Shown here in pieces: positions 1 through 7,038 of a stretch of DNA of 51,182 nucleotides. The stretch is from Alphaproteobacteria bacterium. Lineage in GTDB: Bacteria; Pseudomonadota; Alphaproteobacteria; UBA828. The position numbers and the translations under genes were made by a program. The notes under the pieces are model-generated. The model ran no database searches and had not been told where the DNA came from. It worked only from the letters and a program-made list of their open reading frames with translations. Numbering within the stretch: position 1 is the stretch's first letter; each line of letters opens with the position of its first letter. The stretch covers positions 1-51,182 of the forward strand of contig JAJDUK010000021.1 of assembly GCA_022826665.1 (NCBI GenBank), read 5' to 3'.

Positions 1-60
1 GACCCGTGGAACCCTGCGGAATCCAACTTAATCCCAGCTGATCCCGGCGAGTCCCGCCCA
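1..60. repeat. Degenerate 10-bp periodic array
   Basis: Six consecutive 10-base units each begin with a purine, a pyrimidine and CC(C): units start at 2, 11, 21, 31, 41 and 51, with ATCC or ATCCC the commonest core. No gene covers this stretch. The array may continue left of the window. A similar 10-base periodicity occurs at 29401-29450. The function is unknown; it could be a phased protein-binding array or simply a decayed tandem repeat. Confidence 0.4.
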
Positions 61-109
61 AAAAATGAGCGGCGCGCGTCTCAACACATTGCTTATTCCA
101 GCTGGCTCT

Positions 110-209
110 GTCCCCCTCCCCTCTAACAAGGCGGAGGGGGAACGTAGGTGGCGCCGCCCTCTCTCCCTCTCCTCCCCGCCCGGGAGGAGAGGGCCGGGGC
201 GAGGAGGGG
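110..209. repeat. Dispersed double-hairpin intergenic repeat, copy 1
   Basis: This element matches 35976-36070 over nearly its whole length. It contains an imperfect C-rich/G-rich arm pair at about 110-140, then a perfect 12-base inverted repeat (165-176 with 182-193) around a 5-base loop. It lies downstream of the minus-strand four-cysteine gene that ends at 268. The architecture is that of a REP/BIME-like element; it could also serve as a 3' RNA-stabilising hairpin or a terminator, but no T-tract follows. Confidence 0.7.
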
Positions 210-267
210 CGGTCTCTCGGCGGGCGGTGGGCGCGACGCAGACCGGGACCCTGGTGAGAAATGCGAC

Positions 268-441
268 CTACGCCTCGCCCTCTCGACGCTCGGCAAGCTG
301 AGCGCATTTCTCGCCGCAGAAGACCCGTCGCTCCGGCTCCTCGACCACCCAAAGGCGGCGCGCGATCATGCGCCCGCAGAGCGAGCAGTTGACGATCTTT
401 ACCTCGTACCAGGGCTTTTCGATCTCTTCCCAATGCCCCAT
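268..441 (-). CDS. 57-aa four-cysteine (zinc-ribbon-like) protein beside HyuA-HyuB
   Basis: This small gene starts ATG 9 bases after the stop of the fused hydantoinase gene, so the two are almost certainly co-translated. The protein has four cysteines, C19, C22, C42 and C46, in a C-x2-C-x19-C-x3-C layout expected to bind one metal ion, probably zinc. A WY pair precedes the first knuckle and a basic ARR segment follows it. The 79-residue protein at 45386-45625 has the same cysteine spacing and shares WY, NCS-x-CG, M-x-AR, WV and FC-x2-KCA, so the reading frame is supported by conservation. By analogy with the small zinc-binding subunits of acetone/acetophenone carboxylases, it may be a subunit or maturation factor of the hydantoinase-type enzyme; that role is inference. 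No database family is assigned here. Confidence 0.82.
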   Translation of the reverse strand: MGHWEEIEKPWYEVKIVNCSLCGRMIARRLWVVEEPERRVFCGEKCAQLAERREGEA

Positions 442-450
442 GGCCGCCCC

Positions 451-3400
451 CTATTCGGCTGCCACTGCGGAAGGCGAGACGGTCGCGGGCGCCGCCGGCG
501 GCTCGGGCCGCGCGGTGCGCATCCGGGTGCGGAGCGCCTCGGTCGCGGCCTCGTCCACCGCGAGGGAGCCGTTGCTGGCGGCGAGCACCACCCCGTAAGC
601 GCTCTCGGCCGCCTCGCGCGTGACGTTGCGGTCCAGCACATCTGCAAGCACCCGCGCCAGCGCCCGCTCCAGCGGGTCGCCGTAGCCGCCTCCGCCCGGC
701 GCCTCCAGCAGCAGCTCGTCGCCTTCGTGGACCTTGACGTTGTCGAACTTGGTCGGGCTCTCCAGCCCGAAGGCCTCGGAGAAGGTGCGGAACTCCGTGT
801 CGCCCACCCGCTTGACCCGGAACGCCTGGGTGCCGCCTTCCTTTCCACCGAACAGCCCCCAGGGACCCACGAAGTGGCGGTCGGAAAGCGCGCTAACCGT
901 CAGCTCCTTGGCGTACACGCTCACCCGGCGCATGACCGAGAGGCCGCCCCGGTTGCGCCCCGGCCCGCCGGAATCCGGTCTCAGTGCGCAGGCGTGGTGA
1001 AGCAGCGGGAAGCGGCTCTCCAGAATCTCGATGGGCGTGATCTCGATCGTGCTGCCGTGGGCACAGAACAGGTTGGCGTTGCCGTCCGCGTCGTGCCGCG
1101 CGCCCCAGCCGCCGCCTTCGAGATGGAGATGGGCGAAATACTCGCCGGTCTCGGGATGCACGCCGCCCATCGGCAACAGGCAGTTGGTCCCGCCATCGGC
1201 GGCGCAGGTTCGCTCCGGCAACGCCTGCGACATGGCACCCCAGATCGCGTTGATGACCCGCGGCTGGCCATCGGAGTTGCCGCCGACCGAACTGCCCGGA
1301 TGCTCGACATTGAGCAGGCTGCCGGGCGGGCAGATCATCGTAATGGTACGGAACACGCCCTGATTGAGGGGGACGTCGCGGACGTTGATGCTCTGGAGGA
1401 TGCCGGTGTAGGAGGCAGCCGCCGTCGCCACATAGGTCAGGTTGATCGCGGCATCGACCTGCTTGTCGGAGCGGCTGTAGTCGACCAGGATCTCGTCGTC
1501 GTCCACCGTCACGTCCACGCGGAAGACATGGGGCGTGCTATTCCGGGGATCGTCCTCGTAGCGGTCCTCGAAGGAATAGGTGCCGTCCGGGATCGCCTTG
1601 ATCTGCTCGCGCATCCAGCGCTCGGAGGCCGCCATCAGCGCCTTGGTCGCCGCCTCGATCGTGTCCACGCCGTAGTCCCGGATCAGCTCCGGAAAACGGC
1701 GGCCCGCCACCTTGAGGCTCGCCAGCATCGCGTGGAAGTCGCCGAACGTCGCATCCGGGGTGCGGTGGTTGGCGAGGATGACCTTCCACAGCTCCTCGAC
1801 ATGCTCGCCACGCTTCATCAGCTTGATCGGAGGCAGCCGCAGCCCTTCCTGATAGACCTCGCTCGCCGTGACCGCGAAGGAGCCCGGCACCATGCCGCCG
1901 ATCTCCGCGATGTGGGCGATGATCGCCGCGTAGCCCACCAGCTCGCCGTCCACGAAGATGCCTTCCAGCAGCATGTGCTCGGGCATGTGGCAGGAACCCC
2001 GGTAGGGGTCGTTGTGGACGACCACGTCGCCCGGCTCGAAATAGTCCTCGCCCAGCTCCTCGACCACGAAGGGCACCGTGTTCAAGCCGGCGCAGATGAT
2101 CGCCGGGTTGTTCTGCGCCTGGGAGATCAGCTCCAGGTCGCGGTTGAACAGCATGCAGGAGAAGTCCTTGGACTCGCTGAAGAGCGGCGAGTGCGCGGTG
2201 CGCAGGGCCTCCAGGTCCATCTCGTCGCAGATCGCATCGAGCCGGTTGCGGATGACGTTGAGCGTTACCATGTCCTCTGCCGCGCTCTTGCCCCGGCGCT
2301 GTGCCCGGCGCGCGCCGCTCGCGGGCGCGATCTCCAGCACGCCGGAGCCATGCACGATCAGCCTGTCGTCGGGCGCCACGATCACTGTGGAGTCCTCTTC
2401 GAGGATGATCGCCGGACCTTCCATCGTCGCGTCCGCGCCCAGTTCCTCCCGACGGTAGACCGGCGTCTCGACCGCGCCCGCGCCGCGGAACCAGACCGCG
2501 CGCCTGGCCGCCGGCTCCGGCGCCTCGCCGGGCTCGAGCCCCGGCAGGCGCGGCGGCGCCGACGCGCCGAGCGCGAGCACCGTGAGCCGCACGATCTCCA
2601 CCGGGTGGCCCGGCGTCTTGAAGTCGAAGCGGCGCTCATGCTCGGCGTGGAAGGTCTCCACCAGCTCCAGAGCCGTGCCCGCCAGCACGCTCGGCGTCAC
2701 CGGCAGCTCGATCTCGTGGCTCTGCAGCCGGTAGCGGGCGGATGCGCTGCGCGTGATCACCGGCTCGCCCTCGAACCCCTCTTCCAGCAGCTCGCGCACG
2801 GCCTGCTCTTCGAGCGAACGGTAGGCTTCGGCGATGTCGCTGAGCGCCATCGTGTCGGAGCGGAAGGCGACCGTCCGGCTCTTCTCCACGCGGACGTCGG
2901 CGACCACAGTGCCGAAGGCGGAGCAGAGCCCCGGATAGGGCGGCACCAGGGTCCGCCGCATGCCAACTGCGCGCGCGAGCTCGGCACCGTGGACCGGGCC
3001 CGCGCCACCGAAGGCGATCAGGTCGAAGTCGCGGTAATCGAGGCCGCGCTCGATGGTGACGCGGCGTACTGCCGTCGCCATGTTGTCGTTGACGGTCTCT
3101 ACGATGGTGAGCGCCGCCTCTTCGACCGTGAGGCCGAGCGGCTCAGCCACCGTTGCCACCGCCGCGCGTGCCGCAGCAGCGTCGAGCGGCATCCGCCCGC
3201 CGAGGAAGTAATCGGGGTCGATGCGGCCGAGCACCACGTTGGCGTCGGTCACCGTGGGCTCTGTCCCGCCCTTGCCGTAGCAGGCCGGGCCGGGTTCCGC
3301 GCCGGCGCTTTGCGGCCCCACCTTGAGCAGGCCGTCCTGCCCCACGTAGGCGATCGAGCCGCCGCCGGCGCCGATGGTGGTGAAATCGATATGCGGGGCA

Positions 3401-4371
3401 ACGACATGGATGCCCCAGTCGAGGTCGATCTGCGGCACCGAGCGGTAATCGCCACCTTCGATCATGCCCACGTCGCAACTCGTGCCGCCCATGTCGAAGG
3501 TGACGGCATTTTCCGCGCCCTCGGCGGCGGCGAAGTAATGGCCACCGATCACACCGCCAGCAAGGCCGGAGAGAAAGATCTCGGCGGTGCGGTCCGGCGC
3601 CCGTTCCGAGAGCATCTGGCCGCCGTTGGACTTCATGATAGCGAGCCGGGCGGGCAGCGAGCGTGCCTCCAGCTCCCGCTCGAGATCGGTGATGAAGCTC
3701 TGCAGGATGGGCCGGACCGAGGCGGCTAGGATGGTCGTGGTCGCCCGGTGGTACTCGCGCCAGATGGGCACGACCTCGTGAGAGAGCGAGACCGGGAGAC
3801 CGGGGAAGCGCTCGCGGAGCGCCGAGCCGAGCGCAGCCTCATGGGCAGGATTGCGGTAGCTGAACAGGAAGTTGACTGCGATGGAGCAGGCCTCGCCTCC
3901 GCCGTTGGCGCCATTGCCGCTCTCGCCGATTACACCGGCTACCTCGTCGAGGACGCGGGCGATCTCGGCGTCTTCCAGCGCCGTGATCACGTGACCGTGG
4001 TAGTCGATCCGCTCGCGCACGCCCAGGCAGTCGCGCCGCGCCACGCCCGGCTCCGGCCGGCGCCAGCTCAGGTCGTAGGCGTGGGGGCGCGAAATGCTGC
4101 CGATCAGCGGAATGTCCTCGAAGCCTGCCGTCGCGAGGTAGATGACGCGCGCACCGGTGCCCTGAAGGCGCGCGTTGGTCGCGATGGTGGTTCCGAGCAC
4201 GAAGTGGCGCACTGCCTCCGGCGCGATGCCGGAGCCGTCGAGGGCGTCGAGCACCCCGATTTCAGGCGCGGCGGCGGTGCTCGGCCGCTTGGCGACGACA
4301 ATCCCGCCGTCCTCGTCGATAGCGACGAGATCGGTGTTGGTGCCTCCTGTATCGACCCCGACTCGCAGCAT
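451..4371 (-). CDS. Fused hydantoinase A/B (oxoprolinase/carboxylase-like) protein
   Basis: At 1306 residues this chain joins a HyuA-type ATPase half (about 1-690) to a HyuB-type half (about 701 to the end), the arrangement of 5-oxoprolinase. The N-terminus carries the DTGGT-x-TD phosphate-binding motif, and a second actin-fold motif, TFDMGGTSCDVG, lies near residue 295. The HyuB half begins near the MVTLNVIRNRL segment and carries HNDPYRGSCHMPEH, the metal/substrate region conserved in HyuB and acetone-carboxylase subunits. The family performs ATP-dependent opening of hydantoin or oxoproline rings, or ATP-dependent carboxylation of ketones; the substrate cannot be told from sequence. It is preceded by an alpha/beta hydrolase 14 bases upstream and followed by the four-cysteine gene. 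A paralogue lies at 45618-49433. A proline/alanine-rich tail of about 25 residues ends the protein. Confidence 0.93.
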   Translation of the reverse strand: MLRVGVDTGGTNTDLVAIDEDGGIVVAKRPSTAAAPEIGVLDALDGSGIAPEAVRHFVLGTTIATNARLQGTGARVIYLATAGFEDIPLIGSISRPHAYDLSWRRPEPGVARRDCLGVRERIDYHGHVITALEDAEIARVLDEVAGVIGESGNGANGGGEACSIAVNFLFSYRNPAHEAALGSALRERFPGLPVSLSHEVVPIWREYHRATTTILAASVRPILQSFITDLERELEARSLPARLAIMKSNGGQMLSERAPDRTAEIFLSGLAGGVIGGHYFAAAEGAENAVTFDMGGTSCDVGMIEGGDYRSVPQIDLDWGIHVVAPHIDFTTIGAGGGSIAYVGQDGLLKVGPQSAGAEPGPACYGKGGTEPTVTDANVVLGRIDPDYFLGGRMPLDAAAARAAVATVAEPLGLTVEEAALTIVETVNDNMATAVRRVTIERGLDYRDFDLIAFGGAGPVHGAELARAVGMRRTLVPPYPGLCSAFGTVVADVRVEKSRTVAFRSDTMALSDIAEAYRSLEEQAVRELLEEGFEGEPVITRSASARYRLQSHEIELPVTPSVLAGTALELVETFHAEHERRFDFKTPGHPVEIVRLTVLALGASAPPRLPGLEPGEAPEPAARRAVWFRGAGAVETPVYRREELGADATMEGPAIILEEDSTVIVAPDDRLIVHGSGVLEIAPASGARRAQRRGKSAAEDMVTLNVIRNRLDAICDEMDLEALRTAHSPLFSESKDFSCMLFNRDLELISQAQNNPAIICAGLNTVPFVVEELGEDYFEPGDVVVHNDPYRGSCHMPEHMLLEGIFVDGELVGYAAIIAHIAEIGGMVPGSFAVTASEVYQEGLRLPPIKLMKRGEHVEELWKVILANHRTPDATFGDFHAMLASLKVAGRRFPELIRDYGVDTIEAATKALMAASERWMREQIKAIPDGTYSFEDRYEDDPRNSTPHVFRVDVTVDDDEILVDYSRSDKQVDAAINLTYVATAAASYTGILQSINVRDVPLNQGVFRTITMICPPGSLLNVEHPGSSVGGNSDGQPRVINAIWGAMSQALPERTCAADGGTNCLLPMGGVHPETGEYFAHLHLEGGGWGARHDADGNANLFCAHGSTIEITPIEILESRFPLLHHACALRPDSGGPGRNRGGLSVMRRVSVYAKELTVSALSDRHFVGPWGLFGGKEGGTQAFRVKRVGDTEFRTFSEAFGLESPTKFDNVKVHEGDELLLEAPGGGGYGDPLERALARVLADVLDRNVTREAAESAYGVVLAASNGSLAVDEAATEALRTRMRTARPEPPAAPATVSPSAVAAE

Positions 4372-4385
4372 CCTGCGTCCCTCCT

Positions 4386-5333
4386 CTAGCTCGTGCCGAA
4401 CGCTTTGCGCAGCGCGGCGCAGGCGGCAGCGTGCGCCTCGGCGGCCACGTCGAAGCGCCCGGTGGCGGTCCAGAAGCCGTGGATATGGCCCTCGTAGTTG
4501 CGGTAGTCGGTGGGCACACCCGCCGCCTTGAGCCTCTCGGCGTATTCGCGGCCGTCGTCGAAGAGCGGATCGTGGCTCGCGGTCATCACCATCGCCGGCG
4601 GCAACCCGCTCAGGTCATCGGCGCGGATCGGTGCGGCGCGCACGTCCGAGCGCTCGGACTCGTCGTTGAAGTAGCAATTGAAGAACCAGGTCATGGCCTC
4701 GGCGGTGAGCACGTAGCCGTCCGCGAAGGTCTTGTAGGACGGGCGGCCTTCGTCCGTGTCGGTGACTGGATAGACCATGAGCTGGAAGACCAGCGGTGGC
4801 CCGCCCTCGGCCTTCGCCCGCTGCGCGGTGACGGCGGTAATGCAACCGCCGGCGGAATCGCCACCGATGGCGATGCGTGCCGGATCGCCGCCGATCTCGG
4901 CGCAGTTCTCGGCGACCCAGCAAAGCGACGCCCAGGCGTCGTCCGTGGGCTTCGGAAACTTGTTCTCCGGCGCCTTGCAATAGTTGACCCCCACCACGAT
5001 ACAGCCCGCTCCCTCGCAGAGCGCGCGGCAGACACCGTCGTGGGTGTCGATGCTGAGCACCACGTAGCCGCTGCCGTGGTAGTTGACGTAGACCGGCAGC
5101 GGTGTGGCGGGGTCCGCCCCTTTGGGCCAGTAGAGGCGGATACGGATCGGCCCGTTGGGGCCGGGGATATCGCGGTTCTCGACCCGGCCGACGTCAATGC
5201 CCGGTGCCTGCAGGCCCATCACCAGATCGTTGAAGGCCTCCCGTACCTCGTCGAGCGGCCGTTCCGCGAGCGGCGGCACCTCGATCGCGTTGATTTCGTC
5301 GCAGAACTCCTGAACCTGCGGATGCAGTGCCAT
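4386..5333 (-). CDS. HSL-family alpha/beta hydrolase (esterase/lipase-like)
   Basis: This 315-residue protein belongs to the hormone-sensitive-lipase branch of alpha/beta hydrolases. The nucleophile elbow is GDSAGG with Ser160, the acid is Asp255 in SHDPLFDDG, and the catalytic His285 lies in GHIHGF. The oxyanion-hole motif reads HGSGY (86-90) rather than the usual HGGG. The start chosen is the ATG preceded by a GGGGGAG ribosome-binding site, 13 codons inside the longer open frame. It sits 14 bases upstream of the fused hydantoinase gene, so the two are probably one operon. The hydrolase may process an ester or amide related to the hydantoinase substrate (inference). No signal peptide is seen, so it is likely cytoplasmic. 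Confidence 0.9.
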   Translation of the reverse strand: MALHPQVQEFCDEINAIEVPPLAERPLDEVREAFNDLVMGLQAPGIDVGRVENRDIPGPNGPIRIRLYWPKGADPATPLPVYVNYHGSGYVVLSIDTHDGVCRALCEGAGCIVVGVNYCKAPENKFPKPTDDAWASLCWVAENCAEIGGDPARIAIGGDSAGGCITAVTAQRAKAEGGPPLVFQLMVYPVTDTDEGRPSYKTFADGYVLTAEAMTWFFNCYFNDESERSDVRAAPIRADDLSGLPPAMVMTASHDPLFDDGREYAERLKAAGVPTDYRNYEGHIHGFWTATGRFDVAAEAHAAACAALRKAFGTS

Positions 5334-5403
5334 GATCTCCCCCTCGCGCGTCGTGCTGTCTCCCTGCCACATCTTAGCGGTGGCTACCCGATTGCGGAAA
5401 CCG

Positions 5404-5424
5404 GTGCCGGAACCGATCCGGCAC
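5404..5424. promoter_or_regulatory. 7-bp inverted repeat between two minus-strand genes
   Basis: The arms GTGCCGG (5404-5410) and CCGGCAC (5418-5424) flank 7 bases. It lies between the end of the upstream oxidoreductase gene (5474) and the start of the hydrolase (5333), where an operator for the hydrolase/hydantoinase operon or a weak terminator could sit. No T-tract follows, so a regulator site is slightly more likely. Confidence 0.3.
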
Positions 5425-5473
5425 GCAACATGGGACGCGCCGGGTCGTCAACTGCAGAGGGGCCGCCCGCGCG

Positions 5474-6475
5474 TCACTCCAGCCTCACCACCGTGCCGCT
5501 AGTCGCCGATTCATGTGCCGCGAGCACGGTCCGCACAACCTCCATCGCTTCCTCCGGCGTGATCAACGCCGGGCGCGTGCCCTCGCGGACGCAGCGCGCG
5601 AAGTAAGACCATTCATCGTGCAATGCACCGCCTGTGACGCCGTGCAGCTCCGGCCAGTAGGTCGTGTCCGGGCTCCTGAAGCCCTCCTTCGAGCAGACGG
5701 CGATGTTGGGGAAGGTATCCTGGATGTGGATGAAGCCCTCGGTGCCGATCACCGACATACGCTCGTCGAGCTCGAAGGGCGAGCCGTCCGGCATGCACCA
5801 GGCACCCTCGTAGAGCGCGCTCGCGCCGTTGTCGAAGCGGTACATGAGCTGGGCCACGTCGTCATACCGGCAGCCAAGCGAGTTGACGGTCTGTGCGTAG
5901 GTGCTCACGACCTTGGCCCCGGTCAACCATAGCATCATGTCGGTATCGTGGGAGCAGGTGTGCAGAATGGGGCCGATCGTCTCGAGCTGATCGATCACCC
6001 ACCGCGCCGGCACGTTGCGCCGGGCGTTGATCGCGACCACCTTGCCGATTTGGCCCGCGTCAATCTCGCGCTTGGCGGCGATATAGCGCGGGCTGAAGCG
6101 GCAGATATGGCCCACCATGAGAATGGCGTCGCCATCGCGCGCGGCATCGCACATGCGCTGGCAGTCCTCCACCGTCGATGCCATAGGCTTCTCGACCAGG
6201 ACGTGCTTGCCGGCCGCGAGCCCGGCGAGGGTCGGCGCGGCGTGGTGGTCCCAGGGCGTGACGACGGCAAGGACGTCAATCGCCGGGTCCTCGACAAGCG
6301 CCCGGTAGTCGGTGCAGGTGCGAGCGACACCGTGCTCGTGTGCCATCTCAGCCAGGCGTTCTTCCGAGTTGTCGCAAAGCGCAACGAGCTCGAGCTGCGG
6401 ATGGTCGGCGATAGCCCGGCAATGCTCTGTCCCAAACCAGCCGACCCCGATGACTCCGACACGCAGCCGCTCCAT
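5474..6475 (-). CDS. Gfo/Idh/MocA-family NAD(P)-dependent oxidoreductase
   Basis: This 333-residue protein starts with a Rossmann fold (GVIGVGWFG at about 7-15), followed by the family signature VEKPMAST, whose lysine helps catalysis. A catalytic-type histidine region, HTCSHDTDMMLWL, follows mid-protein. Members oxidise or reduce sugars, cyclitols and related alcohols. The start is the ATG at 6475 rather than an upstream TTG, because Rossmann proteins begin close to the first strand and GGAGCGGG precedes the ATG. It lies about 140 bases upstream of the hydrolase-hydantoinase operon on the same strand and may be co-transcribed. The substrate is unknown. A distant family member occurs at 44219-45187, also beside a hydantoinase locus. 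Confidence 0.9.
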   Translation of the reverse strand: MERLRVGVIGVGWFGTEHCRAIADHPQLELVALCDNSEERLAEMAHEHGVARTCTDYRALVEDPAIDVLAVVTPWDHHAAPTLAGLAAGKHVLVEKPMASTVEDCQRMCDAARDGDAILMVGHICRFSPRYIAAKREIDAGQIGKVVAINARRNVPARWVIDQLETIGPILHTCSHDTDMMLWLTGAKVVSTYAQTVNSLGCRYDDVAQLMYRFDNGASALYEGAWCMPDGSPFELDERMSVIGTEGFIHIQDTFPNIAVCSKEGFRSPDTTYWPELHGVTGGALHDEWSYFARCVREGTRPALITPEEAMEVVRTVLAAHESATSGTVVRLE

Positions 6476-6626
6476 TGATCCCGCTCCGTCCTTTGTCAAT
6501 CAATCTGCTAACGTCGAAGCCTGCGGTGGAGTGTTCCACACGAGCCCCGGTTTGCGGAAGGACGCTAGTTCGGGTCGCTTACCGGGACAACACTGAGAGC
6601 GCTCGGCCAACCGCCTCAATGTTGGC

Positions 6627-6893
6627 TTGGCCGACGGCCGCAGGGTCAAGCATTACTACCCCACGGAATCCGTCGGGCTCGCGACCGGAATGCTGATCGC
6701 GGCCCTGCATATCGCCGGGTTGGCGACTCTGATCCACACGCCGAGCCCGATGAAGTTCCTGAACGAACTCCTGGGGCGCCCCAAATCGGCCGAGCGGCCT
6801 TTCCTGCTGCTGGTGGTGGGCTACCCGGACGAGAACGCCCAGGTGCCCGACATCGGTCGCAAGCTGCTCAACGAGGTGGTCAGCTACGTATGA
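6627..6893 (+). pseudogene. C-terminal remnant of a nitroreductase-family protein
   Basis: The 88 codons match the C-terminal third of nitroreductase-family flavoproteins: a [10 protein letters not shown] segment, the THTPSPM-like [16 protein letters not shown] segment, an [12 protein letters not shown] strand and a VPDIGRK tail. The flavin-binding N-terminal two thirds are missing. The frame is closed by TGA at 6594-6596, and nothing nitroreductase-like is visible in the other frames upstream, where the neighbouring oxidoreductase begins on the opposite strand. It is best read as a truncated, non-functional gene left by a deletion. Assignment rests on recalled family motifs. Confidence 0.72.
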
Positions 6894-6915
6894 CGACGGG
6901 AAAGGGCGCCGCGCA

Positions 6916-6945
6916 CGCGTGTGTACTTGGTTTGGTCCACACGCG
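6916..6945. promoter_or_regulatory. 8-bp inverted repeat upstream of ftsK
   Basis: CGCGTGTG (6916-6923) and CACACGCG (6938-6945) are perfect inverse complements around 14 bases. The repeat sits between the nitroreductase remnant and the -35 box of the ftsK promoter. It could be an operator or a factor-binding site; the loop is long for an efficient terminator. Confidence 0.35.
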
Positions 6946-6954
6946 GCGGTAGCT

Positions 6955-6983
6955 TTGACTCCTCCGTAACTAAACTATATAAC
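6955..6983 (+). promoter_or_regulatory. Sigma-70-type promoter for ftsK
   Basis: TTGACT (6955-6960) and TATAAC (6978-6983) are separated by 17 bases, the optimal spacing for housekeeping sigma factor. The AT-rich stretch stands out in the GC-rich surroundings. It lies about 55 bases upstream of the ftsK start and should drive ftsK and perhaps lolA. Confidence 0.65.
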
Positions 6984-7038
6984 CTCCTGTAATGTGTGCG
7001 ATGTTTGATTCGGTACAGGACGTCTGCAGGAGCCCCCG

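Noticed and set aside
1-60. CRISPR-like array at the 10-base periodic units
   Set aside because: Units are 10 bases with no spacers and no cas genes. No CRISPR array is seen anywhere in the window.
148-3729. Very long plus-strand frame opposite the first HyuA-HyuB gene
   Set aside because: In high-GC DNA the antisense of a real gene is often open. Its translation is Arg/Ala/His/Asp-rich with no family signal, while the minus strand gives an excellent hydantoinase match.
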